Shown: positions 40,055 to 52,981 of the stretch, in pieces
How the letters are laid out: the number at the start of each line of letters is the position of its first letter
Position numbering within the stretch: the first letter of the stretch is position 1
From: Acanthosepion esculentum
Lineage: Eukaryota > Mollusca > Cephalopoda > Sepiida > Sepiidae
Length of the DNA: 64,000 nt
Direction: 5' to 3'
NCBI GenBank assembly: GCA_964036315.1
Contig: OZ038485.1
Span: forward strand, 102,866,542 to 102,930,541
Made by a program: the position numbers and the translations under genes
Notes under the pieces: generated by a model
Told to the model about the DNA's origin: nothing
Database searches by the model: none
What the model saw: the letters and a program-made list of their open reading frames with translations, nothing else

Positions 40055-43000
40055 AATAAGATACAAAACCTCGTAATCAAGAGAATTTTCTTATCTAAAT
40101 TCTAACGGTTATTTCTTGCTGTGGATTTATAGACAAGGAGGAAGGGAATGGATTATTTTCTTTCTTACTTACATTTTTGGAAATTTAAAAACAAAAAAAA
40201 TCATTTTATCGAATTTTCGGGGAGGATACGTCATCAGTCCGTAGATCATTGGTGTAAAAATGTTTTCTCGATTGAGATTTTTCAATAGCCATTGGCAATT
40301 TTTCTTGTTAACAAGGGAGGCTACTCTTGTTTTCTTTCTATTCTCAGCTGTTATTTGTACTTCGTGAGTTTGATTATGCCATCAGACTTTTGTCGGATAC
40401 CTTCAATCCGTGTGTGTATATATGCATATGGATGTGTGTGTGTGAGCATGTGTCAGTTTGTGCTGGTGTCGAAATTGACAATAGTGCATTTTGATTTTAA
40501 CTTAATATCTTGAAATATAATCAGCATGTTGTAATCTTGTTAGTGAAAACAATTTTTTCTGGTTACTAATAGCTTAATCAGTTTTTTTTTCTTCGTGTTG
40601 CCTGTAGAGCAAAACCGACTAAAACAGTGTCTATCAATCAGCCTGTTCCCGTAAATATGTTTTTTTTTTTTTTTTAATCATCACTGACTTTTCGAGGGAT
40701 TCCGGTCTCTAATATTCAAGAGTTATCTCCCTTGATATCCCAATCTCTTGACAACTTGTCTTTTTTCTTCTATTTTATTTCTGGATAGAAGCAATTCTTA
40801 TAGTGTGACCAGACCTCGTCATGCGCCATGTTTGCTCTGCTGACTGTCCAAAGATGATCGTTTGCTGAAATATGAATTTTTGCTTTAGAAATCCATTAAC
40901 AAAGGATGCCATATTGGGGAAAAAAAAGAAAACTGAGAGCTGAATCCAGATATTTGATTAATGTTGTCTTCAGACAGGATTTTTATTTTTACATTGGTAG
41001 CCATTGGGCAGTGTAGTTGACCCACTGTATGGCCAACTTGTAATGGAAAATGAATCAGCTTATAATACAAAAAATAATATAAGAACAAAGTAGAGATTAC
41101 AATGACAAATTTACATGTAATTGGTTTGTAGTCAGTAGAAGAGAATTTTTCCAAAATGTTTTTGATTACTTGATTATAATGTCTACCGGACTTCTACATC
41201 AGTCAGCAAGTAGCAACTATTTTGAAGAATCTCTGGCAGCTTTTTTTTTTAATCATGAATTTGAAATCATGTTCCAATCTTTAAAAAAAAATGAATAAAT
41301 AAAAAGGTGCTTTTTTTAAAAAAAAAATTTTGCTCTTTTTTATAAAATTTAAAGAAAAGTGTTATTTCCTCTTTTAATGCTAAAAATGTAATTTGAAAAA
41401 TATTATAAAAATTGTCATAGCAAATTGTTGCTATAATAATGCAATAAAAGGGTTTTCAAAATGAAAACAATATGAAAAGCATCTTATCACAATACAAGCA
41501 TTAAATGCTATTTAAAAAGTTAATCCAGAGGAAAGAGTGGTGCAAGAAATAATGGGTTTAAAATATAAATTTGGTGCTACATTTTGTTGTGACTGAAAGT
41601 AGAATTTGGTCCAGAGATAAAATGGAATTTTTTTTAATAAAACAGTTAATTAAAAAAAACAAAACAAACTCTGCATTACTGACAAAAAGACAATAAAAAT
41701 AGATCTCCACTATTGTTTTTGTATCTACCAAACAAAACATGGATGTAAAAGAAAAGCTGTTTCATTGTTTGTGTTTGTAAAAATAATTACAAAAAAAAAA
41801 AAAGAAAGAAAAAAAAAAAAGCGACTGTTAACTGGAATGTCTTGCAAACAACTGAAAGAAACGTGTGGTCTTGTAGTCAGAAATGTCTCACAACTGAGAG
41901 AAATGAATAAAAAACCTGAAATCAAAAACCTACAATCTTAATCCAAACCAAATACATCAGAAGATACAGAATTGATGTCCTATAACAAGGAAAAATAGAC
42001 AATTTCCAAAATAATCATGGTTTTTCAAAATCAACAGAAATTGGAGATCTGACATGTTATATGAAGCATGATGCAATCTGGAAAAAACAATAATGAAATA
42101 GTTAACTGGGACATTTTTTAAATCAAAGGAAAGGAAAAAGCATCTTATTTGAAGGTAGTCTTCAGCAGAAAAGTTTCATTCATGTCTGAAGATATGAAGT
42201 TTTTAAAAATGTCTTAATGTGTGTCAGATTAAAGTAACAGCTTTCTCCTAATATCTTTTGAAAAGAAATAAAACAAAATTATTCTACAAGTCTCAGAATG
42301 TTTACCAGAATATCAGTCTATTGGAAGATTTTGGAGGTGCCAGGTTATGGACAGTACCATTTTCTTCTTAAGAAAACAAATATGTGAGCATTTAAAAAGT
42401 TAGAAAATGGTGTATCTGGTTTTAAAATAATCTAGTCACTAAATGCCAACTGTATGAAATATATATATATATTTTTAATGGGACGATTACAAAGACAGAT
42501 TACCAGAAAAGAGGTCAAAGAAGATTTTTAAAGAAAAATGGACATGAGAATTTTAAAACACATGTCCAATGGGGTTGATTTCAGATATAAAATTCTAAAA
42601 AATAAAATAATAAAGAGAATAAATTTTAAAAAAAGAAGGAAGGAAAGAAAAATTTATTGCTTCTGTTTTGTGTGCACACAGAAGTTCCTTCTAAGCTCTC
42701 AGCTATAAGCACTCTAAACATTATCTTTACCTCAAGCCTACATGAAGTAAAAAGTCTTAAAGAAATAAAATAAAAATATGGCTTGGGTTCAAAATGACTG
42801 GCTCTGAAAAAAAATTAAAAATAACTCTCTGAGTTTTTATTTGAAAATGTGCTTATTATTTGATTCTCTTTATAAAAAAATATTTTATCACAACAGATTT
42901 TCTTCGAAAAGAAAAAAACGAAAAACAGTTATAAGTCTTTTCTCTGAGGTTGGGTTGCATCAAATGCAAGGTGGATGTCTCTGGAACTGTTTAAAATTAA

Positions 43001-43064
43001 CAAAAAAAATATAATAAAAAATAAAAAAGACATTGAAATATGTAGGTAAAATATATACCCTACC

Positions 43065-43106
<42 letters not shown>

Positions 43107-44741
43107 TGCTTGTCAGTCTGTGTTTATTGGCTGTTCAAGATGAGCACACAATACTGGCAATGAAATATCTGTCACATAAGAAAAAAAATCAAAGATTAAA
43201 AACAAACAAAAGTATGGAAACCTTCAGGTGCTTCAAGGATATGATTTCTTGAAACTGAATTTTGAAGAAAAACATTTTTCACTGCAAATTTAAGAAAGAA
43301 AAAAGAAAATTTTCGAAGGACATTTTGGTTGCTTTTTTTTTTCATAGAATTAAATTGCAGGATTGGCTCTGAAACTTCCTAATATTCTCCACCCATTCAC
43401 CCACTGCTGTGGGATACATTGGCATTTTTAGCTCCTGACTAAATCCCATAACCTGGAATGGCAATCAGTCTATGCTGTTGTCTGCTCCTCACAAAGGAAT
43501 CATCTTCCAATTGACAGTTATAACAATCTACAAAAGATTTAGAAAAAAAAAAGAAGGCATTTCTTATTGTTTTGAATAGACTATAATACTTAAAAAAATT
43601 TTTTTCATTGGCTGTGTTGCAAACATTACCAGAGATGGATCTCAAAATGTTCAAATTCTCCACAACTCAGCTTATTCTCTGGGAACCCAAAAAAGTTTGA
43701 TGAATGGTAATTTGTTAGGTGATGATAAATTAAGGCTGGCTTACTATGAATTCAAATACTATCTTCTTTTGGTTATCAAAAAAGATTGACAGGAATCACA
43801 GAAAAGATTAGATTAAAACACTTCACTTGAAGAAAGCAATATCTCACATCATATATGCAAAATGACTTTATTGTAATGGTTAACCTGTCTAATTCAAGTT
43901 GCCTTTTACCAATGAAAAGAATAAATCACTGGGTTTATTTTTTATTACAGGGGTAGGGTCTATTCTTATATTTAGTTTGACTCTATTTTACCCAACACAA
44001 AAAAAAGGAAGATATTTAACCCACAGCAGAAGAAGAGGTTGATTTTCTTATATATTGTCAGTCATCAATTTCTTTTTGTATATCATCACAGCACATTACC
44101 AGATATTGAATTCCGGACAGAAATGTCTTTACTGGAATTCTTACATCATGCAATCAAATGAAAATTAGCAAGCAAAATATGGACAAGCATTGACATGTGG
44201 GTCTTTTGTTGTTGTTGTTATTAACTAATTCATATTTCTTATCCCCAATCCAACCTTGTTATCGGTGTGTTGAATGTGATTTCTCTATAAGTGATAATAA
44301 CAAAATTAAGTGCTCAATTGTTGTTGTTAATGATAATTTAATAGCAGCAGTGATAAGGATATAGTGGTTGATTTTGTCTGCAAAGTTTCATTCACTGGAT
44401 TTCACTGATCTAAGTTGGTTGTTTAGCCACTTGGTCATTTTTCTCTTCTAGTGTTGATTAATCATGTGGCAAAAAAAAAAAAAAAAGAAAGATTTAATAA
44501 TTCTTTACTTGTCTCTCTCTGTATATTCCTGTGTTAGTCATTCATGGAATGACTAACATTCTTTGGTATGGTAAAATTGTGCTTTTGTATAATCAAGTAT
44601 ATTTTGTTGTTGAGTGTTTCTCAAAGTTTTTCTCAATATAATAACAATCAGTGGTCTTTAAAGATGTATTGTAATATTGTGTATTATGATGTAATACAAT
44701 ATATACTTACAGTGCATATGTCTATACATACTTACAGATAT

Positions 44742-44755
<14 letters not shown>
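40055..44755. other. Repeat-poor AT-rich DNA, no gene seen
   Basis: Compared with its surroundings this 4.7 kb is nearly free of recognisable transposons, with only (TA)n at 43069-43103 and poly-A/T tracts. It contains no convincing frame. It might be unique intergenic DNA or a long untranslated region. Confidence 0.5.
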
Positions 44756-44805
<50 letters not shown>

Positions 44806-44905
44806 GTACGATGATATATATATCTATGATATATATATATATATATAGGTACGATGATATATATATATATATATATCTATATATATACACACACACACAT
44901 ATATA
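44735..44905. repeat. Compound (CATA)n/(TA)n microsatellite
   Basis: CATA then TA runs. The phrase 'aggtacgatgatatatatat' occurs twice between TA blocks, and a CA run ends the array. Confidence 0.92.
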
Positions 44906-45188
44906 TGTTTGTATGTGTAAAATTGTATATTTTCATCTCACTATCTTCATTTTCTATTAAAATCTTTGAATAGTATACTAAAATACAAAGTTTAACCAAA
45001 AATTTTACTGATACATTTTCTCTGTAAAAATTTCTGCTTTTCTAGTTGTAACAGAATGTTCTGTTCTGGGCTATTCTTTTGGGAAAAAAAATGAAAATAA
45101 TTTCTAAAGCCCCCAAAAATTTCATTCAAATCTTCTTCTAAACCTGGTGGAAAACAACTTAAAATATCTATAATCTAATAAAACAGTA

Positions 45189-45189
45189 G

Positions 45190-45234
<45 letters not shown>

Positions 45235-45252
45235 GTGTGTGTGTGTGTGTAA
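45189..45252. repeat. (TA)n then (TG)n
   Basis: TA run 45189-45231 and a TG run to about 45252. Confidence 0.95.
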
Positions 45253-45359
45253 GTGTACATTTGGACTGAATGTTCAACTTTACTAAAAGTAGTGAATGAA
45301 AAATAGGTTTTTATGAATTATGTTTGCCATCATTATTCCATTTGATTCTCTTTTCATTT

Positions 45360-46170
45360 CTAACAAAGTTTTCTTTTTCTTTTTATCTTCTTTTTCTTTT
45401 TATCTTCTTTTTCTTTTCTTTTACTTATCTTTTCTCTCATTATCTCCTTTTCTTTTCTCTTTTCTTTTTTTAATTTCTCTCTCTATTTTCTGTCTTCCTT
45501 TCTTTCTTCAATACTTTACTTCCACTCTTTTACTCCTCATTTTTTCTTGCCCTCTCCTTTTTTGTATTTTTTTTTCTTTTTCACCCTCTCTTTTTTGTCT
45601 TTTTTCTCTCTCTTTCTCCTTTTTGTTTTTTTTTCTCTCTCTTTCTCCTTTTTGTCTTTTTTCTCTCTCTTTCTCCTTTTTGTCTTTTTTCTCTCTCTTT
45701 CTCCTTTTTGTCATTTTTCTCTCTCTTTCTCCTTTTTGTCTTTTTTCTCTCTCTTTCTCCTTTTTGTCTTTTTTCTCTCTCTTTCTCCTTTTTGTCTTTT
45801 TTCTCTCGCTCTCTCCTTTTTGTCTTTTTTCTCTCGCTCTCTCCTTTTTGTCTTTTTTCTCTCGCTCTCTCCTTTTTGTCTTTTTTCTCTCGCTCTCTCC
45901 TTTTTGTCTTTTTTCTCTCGCTCTCTCCTTTTTGTCTTTTTTCTCTCTCTTTCTCACTGCTTTTTTGCCTTTCTTATTATCACTCTCTCCTTTTTCTCTC
46001 TCTCTCTCTTCCTTTTTGTCTTTCTTTTTCTCTCCCTCTGCCTCCTTTACCTTCTTTTTTTCTTCTCATCTACATTTCCACCTCCTTTTTTCATTTCACT
46101 TTAATCTTACTCTCTCTCTCTCTTCTTCTTCTTCTTTTTGTTTTTCTCTCTCCCTTCTTTTCTCTCTATC
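45360..46170 (+). repeat. Pyrimidine tract with a 28-bp minisatellite
   Basis: About 800 bp are almost pure C/T on the plus strand. From about 45590 to 45957 a 28-bp unit ('tttttgtcttttttctctc' plus 'tctttctcc') repeats about thirteen times. The first seven or so units end 'tctttctcc'; the next five end 'gctctctcc'; the last reverts. The long Phe/Leu/Ser frame and its Lys/Arg/Glu counterpart on the other strand are produced by the repeat. The purine-pyrimidine asymmetry could support triplex DNA. Confidence 0.93.
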
Positions 46171-47570
46171 TCTCTTTCCTTTCTTCTCAATTTATTTATC
46201 TGTCCTTTTATTCTTCTTATCAAACTATTGTCACCATTGTTGTCTGTCTAACATGATAGATTTCCCTAAAAATATTAATGTCGCATGTTACATTGGATGG
46301 TGTCAGTTTGAAATTCCTAAACTTCTGGAATTTCTAAGTAGACCATATCCAATAGATAAATAAATAAAATAATTAAAAAAAATAATCATTCATTTTTTTT
46401 TTTTTTTTTTACCTACTTTTATTTATTGAACTTTTATCAAAATCCAATTTTCTCTTTTTCTAAAGAATTATTAAATTGAATGAAGATATTACCTTGAGTA
46501 AACAGTAGGAGGTTGTATACCTTGGTTTCTGCACTATCTGCAGATCATTAAAAACCTTGAAAATTATTGGGGAAATTTTAAGACTTTGGCAACAATTATA
46601 CTGTACAGTTTTTTTTTTTTTTCGTTTTTTATTTAAATTTAGACAAAAGCAATACAATGATATCATTATGATTTATCAAGTATTTGTGTTCAGAATAACA
46701 ACTAAAACTCATACACATTTTCTAAAGTGTTATCTACATATTTTATTTATTTTAATTTTTGGTTTTATGAAAAGAAATTCTCAAATTTGATTTTTTGTAA
46801 AGAGAATTGGTAACAATGCAAAAAAAAGAAAAAAGAATTAAAAAAAAAACAAGTGAAGAAAGTAAAATAACTTTTTTTTAAAAAAATTTGTGTTCTCTAT
46901 AAGATTTTCAAAATCTGATCATACTAAAAAAAAAAGGCAAAAAAGCTGTCTACTACTGGATCTATCAATTGCTTGTGGAAAGATAGTAATGGATACGACC
47001 AATATTCATTTTTTTTAAATCTCCGTTTTCCAAAGTTATCAAACCTCAATACCACCAACCCTTAAAAAAAAAAAAAAAAAAACTTTTTATCCTATACCCC
47101 ACCCAGCTTGCCCCCTTTGATCCTGAATCTTCATCCCCTTACCCACACCTCCATCTCCTACTCTTTCAGATTTTTCTAGTTCTTCAACATATCTGTTGAG
47201 GAACAAAAGTTTTACAAGGATTGTAACAAGGTAGATAGTCCTGATATTAATGAATGGCATTGATGTGCATTTTTAGATTTGTCTTAACAAATATGAAATT
47301 TAAAACAATTGAACCAAATAAAAACAAGAAGAAAAAAAAATTCTCCCAAAAATAAAAATATTGTTCTTGTGTTCTCTTATTTTTGTTCACTGGAGTTGGG
47401 GTCAGTTTATTTTCTTTTTTTTTTCTTGCATTTTTCCAGAGCTGTTTTAAATTTAGTTTCCACAATTACTTAAGTTATACAGGTATATCAAAAGCTTTTC
47501 ATTTGAGAAACTTTGTCTCTGCCAGCACATTGGAGACAAATTTCACCAACACTCTCTGCATGAAGAAATC
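46171..47570. other. AT-rich, no gene seen
   Basis: Poly-A and poly-T tracts dominate and no frame or repeat family is recognisable. Confidence 0.5.
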
Positions 47571-47574
47571 CTCT

Positions 47575-48085
47575 GATAAAATGGAATACTACTGATTCTG
47601 TTCTTATTCCTACTTCTGGATCCTTACATGATGGTCTTCCATGACTATTTGCCAAATCTTTTCAATTGGCACCTTGTTTCAATTTGTCAATGGTCTGCCT
47701 GAGAGAGCCTTGCTTTCTTCTGAGGTGCAACCATGTTTGAAGCAGTTGTACCACTCCCTGATCTGCATTTTTTCCATGGCATCATCACCAGAGGCCTGCT
47801 GAATCTTTTAGATGGTTTTACCAAGCTTTTTGCAAAACTTGATGCAATATCTCTGCTCTATGCATTTGGTCATTTTGTGTGAAAATGAAAATCTGTCAAG
47901 TGCACACTACACATCTGTACTCAAGACATAATAGCTGAGAACTGACATGGTCTATTGGCACAAAAATTTTCACACATATCTAGGAAGGGTTGTGTCACCT
48001 CCCACTCAAAGGATTTTGCCCAACTGGTGTTAGCTTTGACGGGAAAAAAATAAAGTCATACACTTTATGAATGCACCTCATATCT
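47575..48085 (-). pseudogene. mariner-like transposase, N-terminal part
   Basis: On the minus strand from about 47885 the sequence encodes 'MTKCIEQRYCIKFCKKLGKT', then 'QASGDDAMEKMQIREWYNCF' and 'KHGCTSEESKALSGRPLT'. This is the paired helix-turn-helix DNA-binding region of mariner transposases (the 'I.QRYCIKFC.KLG' start is characteristic). The right end 'atatgaggtgcattcataaa' near 48085 looks like a mariner-type terminus. The catalytic domain is absent beyond 47575. Confidence 0.82.
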
Positions 48086-48119
48086 AAAAACTATGACTCC
48101 ATTATATTATTAATTACAT

Positions 48120-48640
48120 TTTTATATATTAGGGTGTATCAGAAATATTTTCTTTTATACAAACCTTTACACCAAAGCTTATTTCATGTGCTCATCTAAA
48201 GACTATGAATCCACTATTATTATTATTGTTGTTATTATTTTTAGATATTATGTTTATAATAATAATAATAACAACAACACAAAGATACATAAATTACTCA
48301 AATTTAACACATTTAAATGTGAGCAGTTTTTTCTAAAGAAAGTACTCAATATTAAAAGCAGCAACAATTGTCAAGATAAAGAAAAGTTCAAAAAACTTAT
48401 CTTAGGTCTGACTTCAAGTTTTGCAGATACACTACACATCAGGATCAGTTTGAACTTTTTCTTATCTTAACTATATCATGTTATATAAAAACATTATCAT
48501 TTTGCTGACCTTTATTACAAAGTTTATTTCAGTTACATATTTGAAGACTATATTTTTAGTTTTGTTGTATATCAGACGTATATTCATTTTACAGATCTTT
48601 ACTACAACACTTATTTCATGTGCTGGGTTTAACACTTATG
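48120..48640. repeat. Degenerate repeats and an inverted repeat with hammerhead-like core
   Basis: Three diverged copies of 'ttta.acca...cttatttcatgtgct' style sequence lie at about 48128-48215, 48468-48560 and 48566-48640. Inverted arms 'aagataaagaaaagttcaaa' (48372) and its complement (about 48449-48468) enclose 'ctgatgtgtagtgtatctgc' followed by 'aaaac' on the minus strand (48405-48442). Confidence 0.6.
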
Positions 48641-48954
48641 CGTGGGAAGCCTTTGTAGTATTTGCCATTGGTACAGATATTTACCTAAACCTTTAAAATA
48701 AAATAAAAGTATCACTAGGGAGAAGTTGGAAGAATATAAATGAAGTTTTTATTTTCTAGAAAAAGAACATGCTAAAAAAAGTAGTAAAATGTGTCATGTG
48801 CCTTCTCTCAAAACCTGAAAAAGAAAGCTAGTGGATGTTACAAAAGCTGTAATTACTCACAAGTCTGGCAAATCATGTTGCAAAAGGCTGTGTCTACTCC
48901 TGACTCTTGGGGTATATCTTGTCTTAGCAAAGTCTACCTAAAGACTGTTTTCTG

Positions 48955-49150
48955 TACAGAGTGGGCATCACTGGCCCTAGATATGATGATAAACTACATC
49001 TGGCAGCAAGGCCTCTGATTGAGAGATTGAAGGTTTTGAGGAATGTAGAACCACCTCTTAAATGCTGTTGTTCCCAGATCCACCCTGACCCGTGGTTGTG
49101 GCACCTGTTAGGATCCCATCTATGGTCAAATAGTGAACCCTCAAACAAAA
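48955..49150 (+). repeat. Interspersed repeat, partner at 60745-60890 (inverted)
   Basis: 'gataaactacatc..gcagcaaggcctctga' in two parts, 'aaccacctctta' and 'gcacctgttagg' occur in the same order on the minus strand at 60890-60745. Class unknown. Confidence 0.72.
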
Positions 49151-49675
49151 TTAAAATACTATGAAAGTATAAAAATACTAGCAATACATTTTTATAATAA
49201 AATTACCAACAATACATACATACTAACAAATTATAGTGACTTCACCCAAATCCATTTAAAATACCACCAAACAACCAACATAAAAGAACTTCCAAGACAT
49301 TAAACCTTTTAATATCTGGTAATTTCTTAAATCAAAATCTATTCCGAAATATAACTTCAACAAAATGTACATCACTGCCTCTAGTAATCATGTCCACACA
49401 GACATGTGTATGCACAAAAGCTGAGTATCATCTACCATGTATTCAATTGTGAAAGCAGAATAACATATATAATGAAATTAATAGCTTGTAAGTAATAAAA
49501 CTTCCAAGCTATTAATTTCAGCATTAAATGACCCATAAGTGGTTGATATGCTGCTAAACAGACAAATCAAACATCACTGGCTAGCCATTCAGGGTCACAT
49601 GAATGACCAAGCATGGTGCTTACTAATGAAAAAAGAGAAAAAAAAGTTAACCCAACCCATGTACACATCAAAAGA
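49151..49675. other. Unassigned, contains a SINE 3'-tail-like end
   Basis: 'agcattaaatgacccataag' and 'tggttgatatgctgctaaac' at about 49520-49560 match the SINE 3' tail seen at 22850. No gene. Confidence 0.5.
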
Positions 49676-49679
49676 CTAT

Positions 49680-49885
49680 CTATGACACCAGGATAGTATA
49701 AGTAGGGATGTGTGGATAGCATATCAGATCTCAGTGTCAAAAGTGGAATTGGCAAGCTAGGTTCAAATTCCAAGCTAGTCTGTTGCATTCACTTTCACAC
49801 AAATGCTTTTGGAAAGTCATGAATTCCATCTTTTCTCCATCTGGCTATGGGTTAAATAGTAGCATAGAGTGTCCACTTATTATAC
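49680..49885 (+). mobile_element. tRNA-derived SINE, diverged
   Basis: The B-box region 'gctaggttcaaattccaagc', then 'gttgcattcactttcacaca' and 'tggctatgggttaaatagta', follow the SINE body order of 57070-57568. The A-box region is degenerate. Confidence 0.65.
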
Positions 49886-50587
49886 TCTGCTTCAAATTAG
49901 ATCTCTTGATTCACTCCACATCAAAACCTGCCACTCAGATGTAAATGTTACAAAAGCGAAATTAAAAATAATTGCTCTCTGCATAGAGGCTCCAAGCATC
50001 ACATCTAACTCATAAAACAAATCTTCCAGAAATATAAAATAAAATTTAAACATCAGAGTCAATAATGATTATCATCACTAAAGCAAAAACCTGAAAAAAT
50101 GCTGAATCATGTATCCACCCAATCAGCAACACTCACTGAAGTAGGCAGGCAGTCACAGAGCTCACCAGTGACCTCCTGGTCAACCAAATTGACACAAACT
50201 TCAACACCAGACCCATACACAACCAACTCATTTATCCTTCAGGTTGCTTGCCTCACCCACAAACAGAGACATTTCCACCTTGATCCATTATGCGAGCAAT
50301 ACAGATAATATTTATTTTAACATACCTAATCCACTTTTCTTTCCACCTCATTGGCAATACTTTGTTGTTTTTGTTTGTTACTCGTGTAACCATGTGCAGT
50401 ATATAACATGTTCTAGACTTGGATGGCAACCAGCCTAAGAGAAGGAAAACTCTGAATTTTAAACTGTGGGAAAGGCAATGGGAAAACATGCCACTACTTT
50501 TTTCAAGGCACTTCACATATAATAAAGAAAAGGAATCTGTAAAAGTTATGAATGTCTATTTCCTGAAAGGATACAGCATTAAAAAAA

Positions 50588-50590
<3 letters not shown>
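49886..50590. other. No gene seen
   Basis: Mixed-composition DNA without supported features. Confidence 0.45.

Positions 50591-50596
<6 letters not shown>

Positions 50597-50641
<45 letters not shown>
50597..50641. repeat. (TA)n microsatellite
   Basis: Alternating TA run. Confidence 0.95.
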
Positions 50642-50644
<3 letters not shown>

Positions 50645-50737
50645 TTATCAATACTGTTCTGCAGTACCTATTGTTCCTGATATTATAATGGCAGATACAA
50701 ATATTGAAATTCTGGTACTTTGAGGACATAATTTTAA

Positions 50738-51245
50738 ACTGGCTTTCTTTCATCATTTAAACTGACCATCTTTCTTTCATTATTTAAAACTAAACTTTCA
50801 TTATTTAAAATGACCGTCTTCCATGATTTTAAATTGGCTTTCTTACATTATTTTAAACTGACCTTACATTATTTAAACTGACCTTCTTTTATTATTTCAA
50901 ACTAATAAACTGATTGTCTTTCATTATTTGAAATTAATCATCTTCTATTGTAAACTAATCATTCATTATTTTAAACTGACATTTTTCCATTATTTTAAAC
51001 TGATCATCTTTCATTATTTTAAACTAATCTTTCATTATTTAAATGAACTGTCTTCCATTATTTTAAATTGGGTTTCTTTCATTATTTTAATCTGATCTTT
51101 CAACATTTAAAGTGACCTTGTTCCATTATTTGAAACTGACCGTCTTGCATTATTTTAGACTGGCTTTTGTTCATTATTTAAACTGACCTTATATTCTTTT
51201 AAAAACTGTCTTTCATTATTTTAAATTGGTTTTCTTTAAATTGAT
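50738..51245 (+). repeat. Degenerate satellite array, unit 'tttcattattttaaactgac'
   Basis: About twenty variants of a 24-30 bp unit built on 'tttcattattttaaactgac' with interspersed 'attggctttc' are present. The same array type occurs at 58375-59045 in the same orientation, on the far side of the Gypsy element. Confidence 0.9.
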
Positions 51246-51317
51246 CTTTAAATAAATAGCTCTGTAAATAAATGACGTCAATATGTTCTTCACAAGCTTA
51301 AAACACGTAAAAGTATA

Positions 51318-51483
51318 TGTAGTAATTGTAAGAGTAAACAGAGCTGAGGACAACAGTAAAAGTGCTAAGCTTTATTCAACTAAACAAAACTCAGCTACAA
51401 AAGGAAAATAGGAGTTACAAGTTAAATAGCCAACTGGGGCAAGTTCATTGCTTGTACATAGTAAACATGGGATACTACTACCA
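51318..51483 (-). repeat. 3' LTR of the Gypsy element
   Basis: On the minus strand it starts TGGTAGTAG and ends ATTACTACA, and contains 'gttgaataaagcttagcac' with an AATAAA signal. It has the same length as the partner at 56768, with about 93 percent identity. Confidence 0.88.
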
Positions 51484-52005
51484 CGTTCTTCATTCCTACA
51501 AAAATGTAGCATTACCATCCATAATGATCTGGGGGTCTTGTCGTCCATTCGGATCTCCTGACCTGTTGGACACCAGCATCATCTCGGCTATGCAGTGTGT
51601 TCTCCTTTGGTATGGGGACACCCAGGCCACTCCTATTTTATTCCACAGTGGGGGACTCAGGGATTAACACCACTTCAGGGCAGGCTACTAAATCACGAAC
51701 AGATACAGTAGACTCCCTTACATCTGGATACTTTATGTTGGCATAAGTCGGATTACTTTCTATGAGTTTGACTTATGCGAACATAAGTCCACATAAGGAT
51801 TGGTTTTACTATTTCTTATGAACCTCCTAAATAATATGGGACCTGGTGACATTAGCCAGGATGGGAGAGAACTCCTGTGTGATAAACAATGAGGGAATGC
51901 AAAGAAACACATGTGAGGGGTTGTATTTGTAGAAGTACATGGCAACGATCTTACAGAGTGTCGCACTTTGGGAAGCACCAATTCCCAGTACTTTTTAGCT
52001 GTGTT

Positions 52006-52570
52006 TCATATTCCAACAGCTAACTGAATCACCTTCCATATAGGGCCATTAAATTGTTCAACTTGTGCGTTCATGGTTGGATGATATGGAGTGGTTTTAC
52101 TTGTGATCGCTTTTTGGGAGAGGTAATCTCTCAATTCCATCGACATGAAAGACGCACCTCTCTCAGAGTGTATATAGCCATGGGCATCCCAGGTTAGCAG
52201 AACAAAAGATTCAAGGATTTGATTACTGAGGAGGTGTGCATGTTTGGAAGGTGAATGAAAACCGTGAGTATTCATCAATTCCCACTAGTAAATATGTGTT
52301 GCATGTGACAGAAAGCACAAGTCCCTTAAAGTCAATACTTAGTCATTCCGTGGGTCTGGTCGCTTTGATAAGAGTGTTTTCTAGCAAGTTATAGAAACGT
52401 GGTTTAATTTCTGAACATATTCTGCAAGAAGCACACACCCTTTTTACCTCTTCCATAGAAAAAGGAAGTTTTTTCCCCTCTAATGAAATGTAAGAGTCTA
52501 GTAATTCCTGGGTGGCATGGCCCATTGTGAATGTCGGTAAGGGCAGAACTGGTAACGGTTGAACAAGCAT
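52006..52570 (-). pseudogene. Gypsy integrase remnant
   Basis: The N-terminal zinc-binding part is visible around 52570-52440 ('CASCRICSEIKPRFYN'). The catalytic core follows with 'HSERGASFMSMELRDYL' and 'SKTTPYHPTMNAQVEQFNG', where the family has 'SDRG..F.S.E.' and 'TTPY.P.GN.Q.ER.N'. The second catalytic Asp position carries Glu ('SERG') and the frames are split, so it is inactive. Confidence 0.82.
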
Positions 52571-52904
52571 AAGCTTGACTAAGTGCGTCGGGAAATACGT
52601 TCTCCTTGCCAGGGTGGTATTTTATCGTGTAACAGAAGGCTGTAAGTTCTAACCGCCATTCTTGAATCTTGGTATTCTCAGTTTTAGTACGCTTTTTGTT
52701 GGTAAACATGAAGGTTACCGATCTCTGATTAGTAATTAGGGTAAAATGTTGCCATGACAAATAGTAACTCCACTTCTGAACCGCCTCAATAATTGTCATG
52801 GCCTCTTTCTCTGTTATGTGATACTTTGTTTCACTTCCCTGTAGTGTTTTTGACATGAACACTACTGGGCGTCTACTTTGGCTAAGGGCTATTGAAATCG
52901 ACAC
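52404..52904 (-). pseudogene. Gypsy RNase H domain remnant
   Basis: A 166-codon open frame on the minus strand contains 'PVVFMSKTLQGSETKYHITE', 'KEAMTIIEAVQKW' and 'IKYHPGKENVFPDALSQA', the classic order of the retroelement RNase H region. Its C-terminal ~45 residues overlap the integrase start in another frame. Confidence 0.85.
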
Positions 52905-52981
52905 ATCTGATGCGTCACATTTGCACCTTGAAAGGTAAACTTTTGACTATTGGTTTCAGTGCTGCCTCCATCAGTTCTTTT

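Noticed and set aside
40055..44755. Hidden protein-coding gene in the repeat-poor region
   Set aside because: Stops are frequent in all frames, and no splice-bounded open segment with protein-like composition was found.
45320..46363. 347-codon Phe/Leu/Ser frame resembling a multi-pass membrane protein
   Set aside because: It is generated by the C/T-rich tract and 28-bp minisatellite; overlapping frames on both strands are equally open.
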